From: JAWWPY01 sp964412845
Lineage (GTDB): Bacteria > Actinomycetota > Actinomycetes > Streptosporangiales > Streptosporangiaceae
Assembly: GCA_964412845.1 (NCBI GenBank)
Contig: CAYPQM010000004.1
Coordinates: forward strand, 1 to 64,000
Direction of reading: 5' to 3'
DNA length: 64,000 bases
This document shows positions 40,913 to 50,315 of the stretch, one piece after another. The position numbers and the translations under genes are program-made. The notes below the pieces were generated by a model. The model searched no databases, had not been told where the DNA came from, and saw only the letters and a list, made by a program, of their open reading frames with translations. Position 1 is the stretch's first letter, and each line of letters begins with the position of its first letter.

Positions 40913-42571
40913 TCATCCGGCGAGTACATCGCGCCGGTTGAGGAAGATGCCGCCGATCACCGCTCCGGCCACTCCGAGACCGGCGATGACCGCGGCGCTG
41001 CCCCAGTTGGGACTCGTGGCGGGGGCCGGAACCATGTGGAAGAACACCGAGGTGTCCAAGAGCCAGTGGCTGGCGTGGACGACGGCTCCGATGAACTCAA
41101 TGAGGAACGACCAGGCCAGGTAGCCGTAGACGACTACTGAGGTTCGCCGGGGCCATACCCCCAGCACCACGGCGCCGAGGCCCAGGAGGAACAGCGACGG
41201 CGGAACCACATTGAGCCCGGCGGCAACGAGCGAACCAAACCCAGCCCCGCTGTGCTGGCTGGCTGCGCCGGCCCAAGCGCCGATCCCGGCCAGAACGCCC
41301 GCCGCGAGAAGCACGAACGCAGAAAGAATCATCCGCCCGGTGAACCACGACGTCCGGCTCACGGGGCGGACCGCGAAATTCTCCAGGTGACCGTCGGCCT
41401 CCTCGGCCCGGGTGGCGGTGATCTGCCCGGCCGCCACCAGGGTGATCATCAACGCGATTATGAGAAAGGTGAGCCCGAGATAAGCCGCCACCGGGGAACC
41501 GTGCCCGCCGAGCCGGCCCAGGGTCTCCTGGACAGACTTGTCGCCGCTGATGTCCTGGGCGGAGGATTCGGCCACGGTGCCGAGGAGGACGGAGAAAGCG
41601 GCGACAGCGATCAGCCAGCCGAGGACCACCGGCCGCATCAGCCGGACCGCCAGGCCGATCGGGCTGCCGACCAGCGCCAGATGGGAGACAGCGGTGTCGC
41701 GGTTCGGCAATACGGCAGCACCGAGATCCCGGGACCCGGCCAGGTGCACAGTGACGGCGGTAACCACGAGTATCAGCAGCACCACCGGAAGCAGGGCCAG
41801 CGGGCGCGGGCCGGTGAGCGGCCGGGACTCCTCGATCCAGCCGAGAGGGCTCAACCACACCAGCCAGTGCAGCCCCGGATCGGAGTCGGCAACCATGCGA
41901 AGCGCATAGGAGATGCCGAAGACCGCCCCGGCCATGGCGGCGGCCCGGCGGCGCGTGTTGGCGAGCTGGCTGGTCAGCGCGCCGATAGCGAGAAATGTGG
42001 CTGCCCCGGCCGCGAGCGTGATTGCGAAGTACACAGACTGCCCGAGGGTAAAGCCGACGGTGGAGGCGTGGCCGGTGAGAACCGTCCCTATGGTGGTCAG
42101 CACGAACAGCGTCACCAGGCCCGCGGCCAGCCCGGCGATCGCCTGGCCCGCGGCGCGGCGGCGCGTCGTCTGGCCGGCCAGGAGCAACTCATAACGGCCG
42201 GCCTCCTCGTCGCCGCGCATGAGCCGCGTGGCGGTCAGCAATCCCCAGATAGCCCCGAGGATGCTCAGGATGCCGAGGATGCGCCATGAGGCGTACCCGG
42301 CGACCGTGTTGATGGCCCGAGCCGGCCCAATCAGCGCGTTGAGGCCGATGTTGGTGCTGTACGCGCTGGCCATCTGGTCACGCGCCGCCTGAGTCGGGTA
42401 GGCCGACGTGTAGGCCAGGGTCTGCGCGACCACGTAGAACGCGAAGATGAGCCCCCACAACAGGCCGGACCGGCCAGCCTTGCGTCCCACCTGAACGGCC
42501 ACCACCGCCCCGGGGTAACGTCCGGCGAGCGCGAAGGAGCGTGGCGCGGTCTCGAGCAGAAGGTCGGCCAT
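40913..42571 (-). CDS. ABC-2-type exporter permease, large double form
   Basis: A 552-residue membrane protein with about 12 TM helices in two similar halves, resembling the 'polyketide antibiotic exporter' permeases of actinobacteria. Examples: GLLWGLIFAFYVVAQTLAY, ILGILSILGAIWGLLTATRL, LMRGDEEAGRYELLLAGQTT (cytosolic loop) and its counterpart ATRAEEADGHLENFAVRPVS in the second half. The start ATG 42571 is 6 bp after the stop of the ATPase gene, so both form one transporter operon. Substrate unknown; drug or self-resistance export is the usual role. Confidence 0.88.
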   Translation of the reverse strand: MADLLLETAPRSFALAGRYPGAVVAVQVGRKAGRSGLLWGLIFAFYVVAQTLAYTSAYPTQAARDQMASAYSTNIGLNALIGPARAINTVAGYASWRILGILSILGAIWGLLTATRLMRGDEEAGRYELLLAGQTTRRRAAGQAIAGLAAGLVTLFVLTTIGTVLTGHASTVGFTLGQSVYFAITLAAGAATFLAIGALTSQLANTRRRAAAMAGAVFGISYALRMVADSDPGLHWLVWLSPLGWIEESRPLTGPRPLALLPVVLLILVVTAVTVHLAGSRDLGAAVLPNRDTAVSHLALVGSPIGLAVRLMRPVVLGWLIAVAAFSVLLGTVAESSAQDISGDKSVQETLGRLGGHGSPVAAYLGLTFLIIALMITLVAAGQITATRAEEADGHLENFAVRPVSRTSWFTGRMILSAFVLLAAGVLAGIGAWAGAASQHSGAGFGSLVAAGLNVVPPSLFLLGLGAVVLGVWPRRTSVVVYGYLAWSFLIEFIGAVVHASHWLLDTSVFFHMVPAPATSPNWGSAAVIAGLGVAGAVIGGIFLNRRDVLAG

Positions 42572-42577
42572 GTCCGT

Positions 42578-43516
42578 TCACGCACCCGGCTGGCCAGCAA
42601 GCACCGCCCCGTCGGCCGTCACCGGGGCATTGCCGTCGGGGCCGTAGTGGGCCAGGAACAGCTCCTCGAGCGAGGGCTCACGGCTGACCAGCTCACGGAC
42701 ACCGGTGCCGCCCAGGGCATCGATGAGCGGCTCGATCGGACCGTGGACCTCCAGATGCACGTGCCTGCCGTCCACCACCACCCGCTTGACGCCGGAGACG
42801 ACGCTCAGGTCGGGCGGCGCGGCGTCGAAGACCAGCTCCACCGTCAGCGCTGAGAGGTGACGCATCGCGGCGAGTGTCCCGATCTCGACCAGGCGTCCTT
42901 CGCGCAGGATGCCGACCCGGTCGCACAGTGCCTCGACTTCGCTCAGGATGTGCGACGACAGGAAGACGGTCTGCCCGGTCTCGTGCGCCTCCTGCACGCA
43001 ATGGCGGAACGCCTGTTCCATGAGCGGGTCCAGTCCGCTGGTGGGCTCATCGAGCACGAGCAGGGCGGGCCGTGTCATGAGCGCGGCGATCAGCAGAACC
43101 TTCTGGCGGTTTCCCTTGGAGTAGGCCCGCACTTTCTTGGACGGATCCAGGGCGAACCGCTGAATCAGCTCATCGCGGTACCTGGAGTCGACCTGACCGT
43201 GGACCCGGCCGAGCAGGTGCAGCGTCTCGGCTCCGGTAAGTGACGGCCAGAGGTTGGCTTCACCGGGCACATAGGCGAGACGCCGGTGTGCCTGCACAGT
43301 CTGGCGCTGGCAGTCGAGCCCGAAGATCTCCGCCCGGCCAGCAGTGGGCCGGGCCAGGCCCAGCAGCAGCCGAATGGTGGTGGTCTTCCCCGCGCCATTA
43401 GGCCCCAGGTAACCGACCACCTCACCCTCGGTGACCTCGAGGTCGAGGCCGCTCAGCGCATCGACGGAGCCGTAACGCTTGGACAGGCCCTCGGTGCGGA
43501 TGGCTGGAGCGCCCAT
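42578..43516 (-). CDS. ABC transporter ATPase, drug-exporter (DrrA-like)
   Basis: A 312-residue ATPase: Walker A LGPNGAGKTTTIRLLLGL, signature YSKGNRQKVLLIAALMTRP, Walker B LLVLDEPTSGLDPL, H-loop SSHILSEVEALCDRVGIL. The ~90-residue C-terminal extension is typical of DrrA/NatA-type exporters. It starts with ATG 43516 and precedes its permease by 6 bp. No regulator is directly adjacent. Confidence 0.92.
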   Translation of the reverse strand: MGAPAIRTEGLSKRYGSVDALSGLDLEVTEGEVVGYLGPNGAGKTTTIRLLLGLARPTAGRAEIFGLDCQRQTVQAHRRLAYVPGEANLWPSLTGAETLHLLGRVHGQVDSRYRDELIQRFALDPSKKVRAYSKGNRQKVLLIAALMTRPALLVLDEPTSGLDPLMEQAFRHCVQEAHETGQTVFLSSHILSEVEALCDRVGILREGRLVEIGTLAAMRHLSALTVELVFDAAPPDLSVVSGVKRVVVDGRHVHLEVHGPIEPLIDALGGTGVRELVSREPSLEELFLAHYGPDGNAPVTADGAVLAGQPGA

Positions 43517-43632
43517 GAATCCAACTTCCCTGGTTTCTCAGACGAGCCTGCGGCCCGCAGGCCCGCTGCTGGTAGAGGCGAAAGGCCCTGACACCGTGAA
43601 CCTGGCCGTATCGCGACCGGAACGCCCATGGC

Positions 43633-44553
43633 CTAAAGGCACACGGAGGGCTCGTGGTCGGAGTGGCCGGTAGGTTCCAGTTGGAAGGTGGAGTGGACCA
43701 CGTCGAAGTGACCGCGCAAGCATTCCTGGAGAGTGTCGAGCATGGCCGCGCCCCGGCCGCTGGCCAGCACCCCGGGGTCCACGACTACGTGCGCGGACAG
43801 CACCGGAAGCCCGGAAGTGATGGTCCACGCGTGCAGATCATGCACGTCCGTGACGCCGTCGAGTTCGGTCATGTGACGGCGCACCTCGCTCAGGTCGATG
43901 CCCCGTGGACTCGCCTCCAGCAGGACGTCCACCGCGTCCCGCAGCAGGCGCCAGGTCCTCGGCAGGATGAGCGCGCCTACCACCAGCGAGGCGATCGGGT
44001 CGGCCAGGGTGAATCCGCTGGTCGCGACGATCACTCCGGTCACGATGACCGCCATCGCGCCGAACGTGTCGGAGGCGACTTCCAGGAAGGCCCCGCGCGC
44101 GTTCATGCTCTCCGTCTGGGCCCGGCGGAGCAGGATCACCGACACACCGTTACCGGCCAGCGCGATGATGCCGAAAATCACCATCAGGCCGGATCCGACG
44201 GCGGGCGGCGTGGCCAGCCGCCGCGCTGCCTCGACGACGATGAAGGTGCCCATGCCGAGCAGGAGCAGGGCATTGGCGGTCGCGGCGAGGATCTCCGCTC
44301 GCGCGTAGCCGAAGGTCCGCCGGTCGGTGGCGGGCCTGGTCGCAACGTGTGCCGCCAGCAGTGACAGGCCGACGCCGGCGGCGTCCGCGGCCATGTGGGC
44401 CGCGTCGGCGAATAGCACCAGCGATCCGCTGACCAGCGCTCCGACGACTTCCAGCACCGCGATCCCGGTGCTGATCGTCATGACCGCGGTCAGCTTGCCG
44501 CGATGACGGCCGGTGGCCGTCACCCCGTGTCCGTGTCCGTGTCCGGCCGACAT
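43633..44553 (-). CDS. Cation diffusion facilitator (CzcD/ZitB-like)
   Basis: A 306-residue metal exporter. A His-rich N-terminus (GHGHGHG) is followed by six TM helices. TM2 has LFADAAHMAADAAGVGLSL, with His and Asp of the transport site, and TM5 has EVASDTFGAMAVIVTGVIV with the second pair. The C-terminal cytosolic domain includes VTDVHDLHAWTITSG and ends in a His-bearing HSDHEPSV. HD-HD residues in the site fit Zn/Co efflux. ATG 44553 is used since AAGGAGGT lies upstream; TTG 44565 is the alternative. No metalloregulator is adjacent. Confidence 0.92.
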   Translation of the reverse strand: MSAGHGHGHGVTATGRHRGKLTAVMTISTGIAVLEVVGALVSGSLVLFADAAHMAADAAGVGLSLLAAHVATRPATDRRTFGYARAEILAATANALLLLGMGTFIVVEAARRLATPPAVGSGLMVIFGIIALAGNGVSVILLRRAQTESMNARGAFLEVASDTFGAMAVIVTGVIVATSGFTLADPIASLVVGALILPRTWRLLRDAVDVLLEASPRGIDLSEVRRHMTELDGVTDVHDLHAWTITSGLPVLSAHVVVDPGVLASGRGAAMLDTLQECLRGHFDVVHSTFQLEPTGHSDHEPSVCL

Positions 44554-44604
44554 GGCCGCTGACAACCTCCTTCGCCAGGGTGCCCTGGCCGCAGTCAGGC
44601 TCTG

Positions 44605-47214
44605 CTACGGCCCCTTGTCAGGAGAGTCTTTCCCGTCCTGAGGCATCCCGGTACCTACCGCAAGTAGCTCATATGCGGGGTTGATCATGACTGGCCCCTC
44701 CCCGCGCAGGCCAACCGGTCCGCGGAAGCGGACCCGCGCCCCGCAGATGAGTCCCGGGATATGCGACCGGCCGTAGAACAAGGCGGTCAGATCGCCGGTG
44801 GAATCGGAGATCTCGACGGCGAGCACGGAGTTCCGTTCCACCGGGCGGATCTCCACCGCTCGTACCCGGCCTTCCACGGTGCCGCGGCCGGGTTTGGTGA
44901 TCGACCCGATGGGGTTGACGCCGGGTGGCGGGACGGGCCTCTCGTAGCCCGGGTGGTCCCCGCCCGGCACGGCTGCAGGCGGGCCGCCGGGCTGACGCGG
45001 GCCCCGGCGCCGGAGCAGCCCCCGGAGCGGGGACGGCGACGGCGCGCCAGTGACCAGGGGCAGGCCATCCGGGCCGGTAGCGATGTCCGGTGCCACGGGT
45101 TCGCTGGATGCGGCTGGTTCGCTCGATGGCGGCGGATCGGCGGGGCCGGGACGGGCCGCCGCGGCCGGCTCGGCTGGCCGGGCCGGCCCAGCGGGCTCCG
45201 CCGCCCCGGCCGGCTCGGGCGGCGCCGCGTCCTGGGTCCGGGCGACGTGGCGTGCCTGGAGCAGGTCGAGCCGGCTTCGCACGTCGAAGGGGACGATGGT
45301 CGCCACGGAGTGCTGGATATTGCTCAGCACCGCGGCGATCTTGTCTGCCGTGCGGTCATGCAGCAGCCGGCCGAGCAGCGGCGAGTAGCTCCGCCGGGGG
45401 AGGACCGCCGTCACGTGCGTGCCGGGCAGCGCCGCCTCCCGGCTCACCAGCTCGGCGGCGGCCCTGGTCAGCCTGCGGTCCGCGCAGTCGATGAAGTCGA
45501 GCACGACCCCCCGGTTGGCCCGCTCCCAGTCCTCACGAAGGGTGTCCGCCTCGGCGGTGTCGATCACGAAGTGCACCGCCCGCAGCGTGGTCGGCCGCAA
45601 GCTGCGCGCGTAGCGCAGGGCCGCGAGCGTCGCCAGGTCAAACCGGTCCACGAACACGTACACCGTGCGCCGGGGATAGGTCGGCGGGGTGGCGGGCGGG
45701 GGCCGGTCGGTGATCCGCTCCAGAACCTGCGCTTCCAGCCCGTACTCCCGGTTGAGCCGGATGAGCACGGGCACGCCGACCGCGAAGAGGACCACCACCA
45801 GCCAGGCGCCTTCGGTGAACTTGACCACCACGAAGATCAGTACGATGACCGCGGAGATCACGCCCGCCGAGAAGTTGATCACCAGCTTGCGCCGCCAGCG
45901 CGGTTCCCTGGCCTCGTAGTGGTACTTGCCCATGCCGAGGCCGGCCATCGTGAACGCGGTGAACACCCCGATGGCATAGAAGGGGACCAGGCTGTTGACG
46001 CTCGCGCCGACGGCGGCCAGCAAGGCGGACGACAGCACGGCCAGCACGATGATCCCGTTGGAGAACACCAGCCGGTGGCCGCGTTTGGTCAGCCAGCGCG
46101 GCAGGAACGCGTCCTCGGCCACGAAGTTGGCCAGGAAAGGGAAGCCGTTGAAGCTGGTGTTCCCCCCGGTGTAGAGGATCAGCGCGGTCGCCGCCTGAAT
46201 CAGGATGTACATGGCCGTGCCGAAGAACGAATGCCCGAAGACGAGCCGGGCCTCCTGGGAGATGACCGTCGGCACCCCGAGGGTGTAGGGCCGGGCATGC
46301 GTCACATGAGCCAGCCAGGAGACCCCCGCGACGAGGGAGCCGAGGATGAGGCCCTCGGTCACCAGCACGCGGCGGGCGTTGAGGCCTTCCGGGGGCTTGA
46401 ACGCGCTGACCGCGTTCGAGACCGCCTCGATGCCGGTCAGTGAGGAGCCGCCGTTGGCGAACGCCCGCAGCAGCACGAAGACCATGCCGAACGCGATCAG
46501 CCCGCTGTGGCTCGGGGCACCGGTAACCACGCCGGCCTGCGGGTGGTAGAGCGGCAGCGCGCCGAACGCCTCCCGCAGCAGCCCGGTGACGATCATGAGG
46601 ATGATGACGCCGGAGAACAGGTACGTGGGAACCGCGAACGACCGGCCGGCCTCGCGGATGCCCCGCAGGTTGCCGTAGCACATCAAGATCACGATGACGA
46701 TCGAGATGATGGTGATGAGGTCCGGGTGGTTCAGCGCCGGGACGGCCGACGCTACCGCCGCCGTGCCCGCGGCGACCTGGACCGCCACGGTGACCACGTA
46801 GTCAATGAGCAGTGCGACCGCGGCGACCTGAGCCACCCGGGGCCCGAAGTTGTCCCGGGCCACCACATAGGATCCGCCCGCCCTGGTGTACACCGTGACG
46901 ACCTCACGGTAGGACAGCACGACCAGCGCCATCACGAACAGGACGACACCCGTCAGCGGCAGGATGAGCGCGAACGCCGCGACCCCCAGGCCGCCCTTGA
47001 GCAGCTCGATCAGGATCTCTTCCGTGCCATAGGCCGACGAGGAGATCCCGTCCGGTGCCAGCACACCCAGCGCGAGCACCTTGGACAGCCGTTGCTCGCC
47101 AAGTTCCTCGTTGACCATGGGCGGCCCGAGCAGCCGCCGCTTGAGCGAGTACGCGAAACCCTCCGGCGGGTTGTCCCCCCCGCCGGGGAAGCCCACGCCC
47201 TTCCGCATTGCCAC
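44605..47214 (-). CDS. APC-superfamily permease with Usp-like and OB-fold C-terminus
   Basis: An 869-residue fusion. Residues ~40-490 are an APC amino-acid permease (LALGVLAPDGISSSAYGTEE with the TM1 unwound helix, about 12 TM). Residues ~510-640 resemble a nucleotide-binding universal-stress-like domain (TVYVFVDRFDLATLAALRYA). A ~110-residue Pro/Ala/Glu linker (~650-760) leads to an OB-fold at ~770-855: GTVEGRVRAVEIRPVERNSV, ISDSTGDLTALFYGRSHIPG, VMINPAYELLAV. OB-fold proteins of this sort are normally separate small genes. Start GTG 47214 or ATG 47208. Substrate may be amino acid or potassium; not determinable. Confidence 0.88.
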   Translation of the reverse strand: MAMRKGVGFPGGGDNPPEGFAYSLKRRLLGPPMVNEELGEQRLSKVLALGVLAPDGISSSAYGTEEILIELLKGGLGVAAFALILPLTGVVLFVMALVVLSYREVVTVYTRAGGSYVVARDNFGPRVAQVAAVALLIDYVVTVAVQVAAGTAAVASAVPALNHPDLITIISIVIVILMCYGNLRGIREAGRSFAVPTYLFSGVIILMIVTGLLREAFGALPLYHPQAGVVTGAPSHSGLIAFGMVFVLLRAFANGGSSLTGIEAVSNAVSAFKPPEGLNARRVLVTEGLILGSLVAGVSWLAHVTHARPYTLGVPTVISQEARLVFGHSFFGTAMYILIQAATALILYTGGNTSFNGFPFLANFVAEDAFLPRWLTKRGHRLVFSNGIIVLAVLSSALLAAVGASVNSLVPFYAIGVFTAFTMAGLGMGKYHYEAREPRWRRKLVINFSAGVISAVIVLIFVVVKFTEGAWLVVVLFAVGVPVLIRLNREYGLEAQVLERITDRPPPATPPTYPRRTVYVFVDRFDLATLAALRYARSLRPTTLRAVHFVIDTAEADTLREDWERANRGVVLDFIDCADRRLTRAAAELVSREAALPGTHVTAVLPRRSYSPLLGRLLHDRTADKIAAVLSNIQHSVATIVPFDVRSRLDLLQARHVARTQDAAPPEPAGAAEPAGPARPAEPAAAARPGPADPPPSSEPAASSEPVAPDIATGPDGLPLVTGAPSPSPLRGLLRRRGPRQPGGPPAAVPGGDHPGYERPVPPPGVNPIGSITKPGRGTVEGRVRAVEIRPVERNSVLAVEISDSTGDLTALFYGRSHIPGLICGARVRFRGPVGLRGEGPVMINPAYELLAVGTGMPQDGKDSPDKGP

Positions 47215-47301
47215 CTGCGTGCCTCACTCTCCTGACGTGGCCTTCATACCATCGCGCCCGGATAGCCCCGACCAGCAGGGCACTGCTCCGCCGGGCGTTC
47301 C

Positions 47302-48669
47302 TCAGCCGATGCCGAAGAAGCCCAGCACCGTGAAGCCGAGCAGCAGCAGGCTCATGGCCGAGATGGCGACCACGCACAAGGTGGCGGCCACCCGGAACAC
47401 CGGGCCGTTCGCCGCCCCGCCCAGCACGCTGCGCCGGTTGGTGAGGATAAGGATGTAGGCCAGGACGACCGGCGTGACCACGCCCTGCAGCACCTGGGTG
47501 CCGATCAGCAAAGTGATCAGGTTGATGGGCGTGAGGGCGAGCGCGGCGCCCACAATGACCTGCACGGTGAACAGCCCGAGGAAAAGCCGGGCCTCGGTGA
47601 ACCGGCGGGATACCGAACGCTCGACCCCGACCGCTTCGCTGATGGCGTACGCGCTGGACAGCGGGACCACCGCCCCGGCCAGCGCGGAGGCGCCGATGAG
47701 CCCCAGCGCGAACAGCACCTCGGCCGCCGGGCCTGCGACCGGGCGCAGCGCCTCCGCCGCCTCCTTGGCTGAGGTCAGCGGGCCCCTCCCGCCGATCGCG
47801 GCCCCGGTGGCGATGATGATCGTGATGGACACGATGCAGGCGAACAGGGCCCCGGAGATCGCGTCGATCCGGGCCCGGGGGTAATCGGCCTTGTCGGCCC
47901 CCTTGTCCACCACTCCGGCCGCCGCGTAGAGCTGCATGTAGGGACTGACCGTGGTCCCGATCAGCGCCACGCCCAGCAGCAGGAATCCCTTGGTGTACAG
48001 GAAATGGGGGATCACCAGGTCGCTGCCGACCTTGGCCCAGTCCGGGTGGCCCAGCACGGCCGCGATCGGGTAGGCGAGGAAGGCCAACGACAAGATCAGA
48101 AAGATCCTTTCCGCATAACGGTAGGACCCGAACAGCACGAGGGCCCAGATGGCGACGGCCGAGATGGGAATGATCACATATCGGCTCACGCCCAGCAGCT
48201 CGAAGGCCGCGCCGATCCCGGCGAACTCCGAGACCACCAGGCCGGTATTGGCCAGCAGCACGCAGGCGAGCGCCACGCCGGTCAGCCGCAGGCTGAACTG
48301 CTCCCGGATCAGGGCCGCGAGTCCCTTGCCGGTATGGGTGCCCAGGCGTACCGCCATCTCCTGCACCAGCACGAGCGCGAAGGTGACCAGCACCATGAAG
48401 AACAGGGTCCGGTAGACGAACTGGGAGCCGGCCGACGCGTAGGTGGCGATCCCGGCGGCGTCGTTGCCGGCGTTCGCGGCGACCACCCCGGGGCCGGCGA
48501 TGGCCAGGATGAGCCAGATCCGGCTCTTGCGCGACCGGATCAGCCGGACCCCGCCGATCCGCACCCTGGTCAGCGAGGCCAGGCCCTCCCTGGATCGGGA
48601 CGGGCGCTCGGCCGGGTGCGCAACTTCTGCCGGGTTTGCCGCTTCTTCCTGATCCTCCCGGGTGCTCAC
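47302..48669 (-). CDS. NRAMP-family divalent metal transporter, non-canonical site
   Basis: A 455-residue membrane protein with ~11 TM helices after a ~45-residue polar N-terminus. TM1 reads GPGVVAANAGNDAAGIATYA: the canonical metal-site DPGN is replaced by NAGN (N66-N69). TM6 reads GTTVSPYMQLY, where canonical members have the metal-binding Met and a His (MPH). So this is an SLC11-related protein with altered selectivity, perhaps Mg2+ rather than Mn2+/Fe2+. GTG 48669 overlaps the upstream gene stop (GTGA). The upstream product carries the MgtE-N/CBS Mg-sensing module but no channel, which supports magnesium as substrate (inference). Confidence 0.85.
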   Translation of the reverse strand: MSTREDQEEAANPAEVAHPAERPSRSREGLASLTRVRIGGVRLIRSRKSRIWLILAIAGPGVVAANAGNDAAGIATYASAGSQFVYRTLFFMVLVTFALVLVQEMAVRLGTHTGKGLAALIREQFSLRLTGVALACVLLANTGLVVSEFAGIGAAFELLGVSRYVIIPISAVAIWALVLFGSYRYAERIFLILSLAFLAYPIAAVLGHPDWAKVGSDLVIPHFLYTKGFLLLGVALIGTTVSPYMQLYAAAGVVDKGADKADYPRARIDAISGALFACIVSITIIIATGAAIGGRGPLTSAKEAAEALRPVAGPAAEVLFALGLIGASALAGAVVPLSSAYAISEAVGVERSVSRRFTEARLFLGLFTVQVIVGAALALTPINLITLLIGTQVLQGVVTPVVLAYILILTNRRSVLGGAANGPVFRVAATLCVVAISAMSLLLLGFTVLGFFGIG

Positions 48670-50048
48670 TGCAGCAGCCTCGGGAAGTGCAGCCGCCCGT
48701 GCCCGGGCACGAGGGCGTCGAGGACGTCGTCGGACAGGATCCGGCCCAGCGGCCGCCCGTCGTCATCGACCACGAGCAGCGAGGAGCGCCGTGACTCGAC
48801 CAATTCAGTGGCCACGTCGTCCAGGTCGGTGTCGGGGCGCAAGGTAACCGGAGGATTCTCCGGATCGATCAGGTCGCCGAGCCGGGTATCGCCGTTACTG
48901 ACCAGCAGGTCGAACGCTGAGACGTCGCCGACCAGCCGGCCGCCGTCATCCAGCACGGCCACCGAGTCGATCTCGGTCCGGTGCCCGGCCTGCTCGGCCA
49001 GCCGTCTGCTGACCTGGGCGACCGTCTCGTCGGGGTGCGCGCAGGCCAGCACGCTGGTCATGATTCCGCCGGCCTCGTCCCCGGGGTAGCCGAGCAGCCT
49101 GACCAGCTCCCGGCGGGCGGGCACGGCGATCCGGGACAGCAGCAGGGACTGCTCGTCCCTGGAGAGTTCCCGCAGCGCGTCCACGGCCTCGTCCGGTTCC
49201 ATCCGGGACAGCAGCTCGGCGGCCTGGGCCGGTTCCACCTCACGCAGCAGCGCGGTCAGCTCGTCCGGCTCCATCTCCTCCAGCGCGTCCGCGGCGAGAT
49301 CGTGATCGAGGCTGGCCAGCAGTTCCTTCCGGCCGGACCGGCCCAGTCCTTCCAGGACATCGGCGAGTTCGGCGGGGCGGAGCTTGTGCAGCGCGGAGTG
49401 CGGGGCGCGCAGCTTCATCGCCGCCGGCGCCTCCGCGGAGTCCTCGCCGAACGACTCGATCGCGGCCCAGTCGATGACCCGGTCCGGGGTCGGGTGCCAG
49501 CGGTACCGCCGGGGGCCCAGCCTGCGCAGGAGGGTCTGCAGGCCCACGTCCACGCCGACCAGGTGGACTTGGTCGCCGACCTGCGCCAGGTAGAGGTCGG
49601 CCGCCCGGATCACCTGGATCTCGTCGGTGTCCACCAGTTGGTGATCGAGGATGTCCCGGGCCAGGAGCACTTCGCCGTCGCGGCGCTGGAACTCCCGCAG
49701 GTCCAGCCGGGCGGTGCGGAGCGTCACCGAGCGGCGGTGCACCCGGTCGATGTTCGACGCGTCGAGGAAGGTGCGGCGGCGGGCCACCCGGATCACGATC
49801 CCAGTGACCAGGGGGTAAGTCTCGCCTCCATGCACCTTGGCGACCAGGTCAACGACGCTGCCGACCTCGTCGCCGGCCTGGTTGAGCACGGGCCGCCCGA
49901 TCAGGCCAGCCAGCGAGACGATGTCCTGGCGGACCTGGCGCGAGGTCATCATGCGCTCGGTCGGCTGGATGAACCGGCTGGTCAGCGACGCGCGGTTGCG
50001 CCGCCGGCGGTCTGTCTGCCGCCGGGCACCGAAGATTCGATCGGACAC
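48666..50048 (-). CDS. PRC-barrel / MgtE N-terminal / CBS-domain protein
   Basis: A 460-residue soluble protein. PRC-barrel-like segments at ~45-110 (GRPVLNQAGDEVGSVVDLVA) and ~110-190 (DILDHQLVDTDEIQVIRAAD). Then an MgtE-N superhelix of short repeats at ~225-320 (LRPAELADVLEGLG, MEPDELTALLREVEPAQAAE), and two CBS motifs at ~330-455 (MTSVLACAHPDETVAQVSRR, DVSAFDLLVSNGD). The MgtE channel domain is missing; instead the next gene, with 4-bp overlap, encodes the NRAMP-like transporter. GTG 50048 has AGGAGGT upstream. Most likely a Mg2+- or nucleotide-dependent regulator of that transporter (inference). Confidence 0.88.
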   Translation of the reverse strand: MSDRIFGARRQTDRRRRNRASLTSRFIQPTERMMTSRQVRQDIVSLAGLIGRPVLNQAGDEVGSVVDLVAKVHGGETYPLVTGIVIRVARRRTFLDASNIDRVHRRSVTLRTARLDLREFQRRDGEVLLARDILDHQLVDTDEIQVIRAADLYLAQVGDQVHLVGVDVGLQTLLRRLGPRRYRWHPTPDRVIDWAAIESFGEDSAEAPAAMKLRAPHSALHKLRPAELADVLEGLGRSGRKELLASLDHDLAADALEEMEPDELTALLREVEPAQAAELLSRMEPDEAVDALRELSRDEQSLLLSRIAVPARRELVRLLGYPGDEAGGIMTSVLACAHPDETVAQVSRRLAEQAGHRTEIDSVAVLDDGGRLVGDVSAFDLLVSNGDTRLGDLIDPENPPVTLRPDTDLDDVATELVESRRSSLLVVDDDGRPLGRILSDDVLDALVPGHGRLHFPRLLQ

Positions 50049-50223
50049 AGCAACCTCCTGGGCCCGCCGGCCAGGTCCGGACTGTCTAACCCGGGGGAGC
50101 TGGCCAGCGTGGGCGGGAACGGAATGGGTACCGTCTGGCGGTCCGGCCCCTGTCCGTGGCCGTGACCGCCGTGGTTGTACTGCTTGGATCGCCCAGCACG
50201 GCCACACCCCCTCGCCTCGGTTG

Positions 50224-50255
50224 CACTAACAAGGTTAGTAGGCACCTGGGTGCCT
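50224..50255. promoter_or_regulatory. Two adjacent inverted repeats upstream of the metal transport operon
   Basis: CACTAACAAGGTTAGTAG contains ACTAAC/GTTAGT around AAG (50225-50239). It is followed directly by AGGCACCTGGGTGCCT (50240-50255), 7-bp arms with a 2-bp centre. They lie ~180 bp before the GTG start of the PRC/MgtE/CBS gene. GTTAG-type half-sites recall DtxR/MntR-family boxes, though the match is partial. Confidence 0.45.
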
Positions 50256-50315
50256 GGCCACGACCGTTCCTCAGCTGCGACCACGATCTGTGATCCCGAG
50301 TCTGTCACATCGGGA

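Noticed and set aside
46904..48766. 620-codon minus-strand frame across the NRAMP gene
   Set aside because: Gly/Arg/Pro-rich shadow of the real frame 47302-48669; no family features.
50049..50315. M-box (ykoK) magnesium riboswitch
   Set aside because: Position would fit, but I could not find the conserved core segments in order; only inverted repeats are evident.
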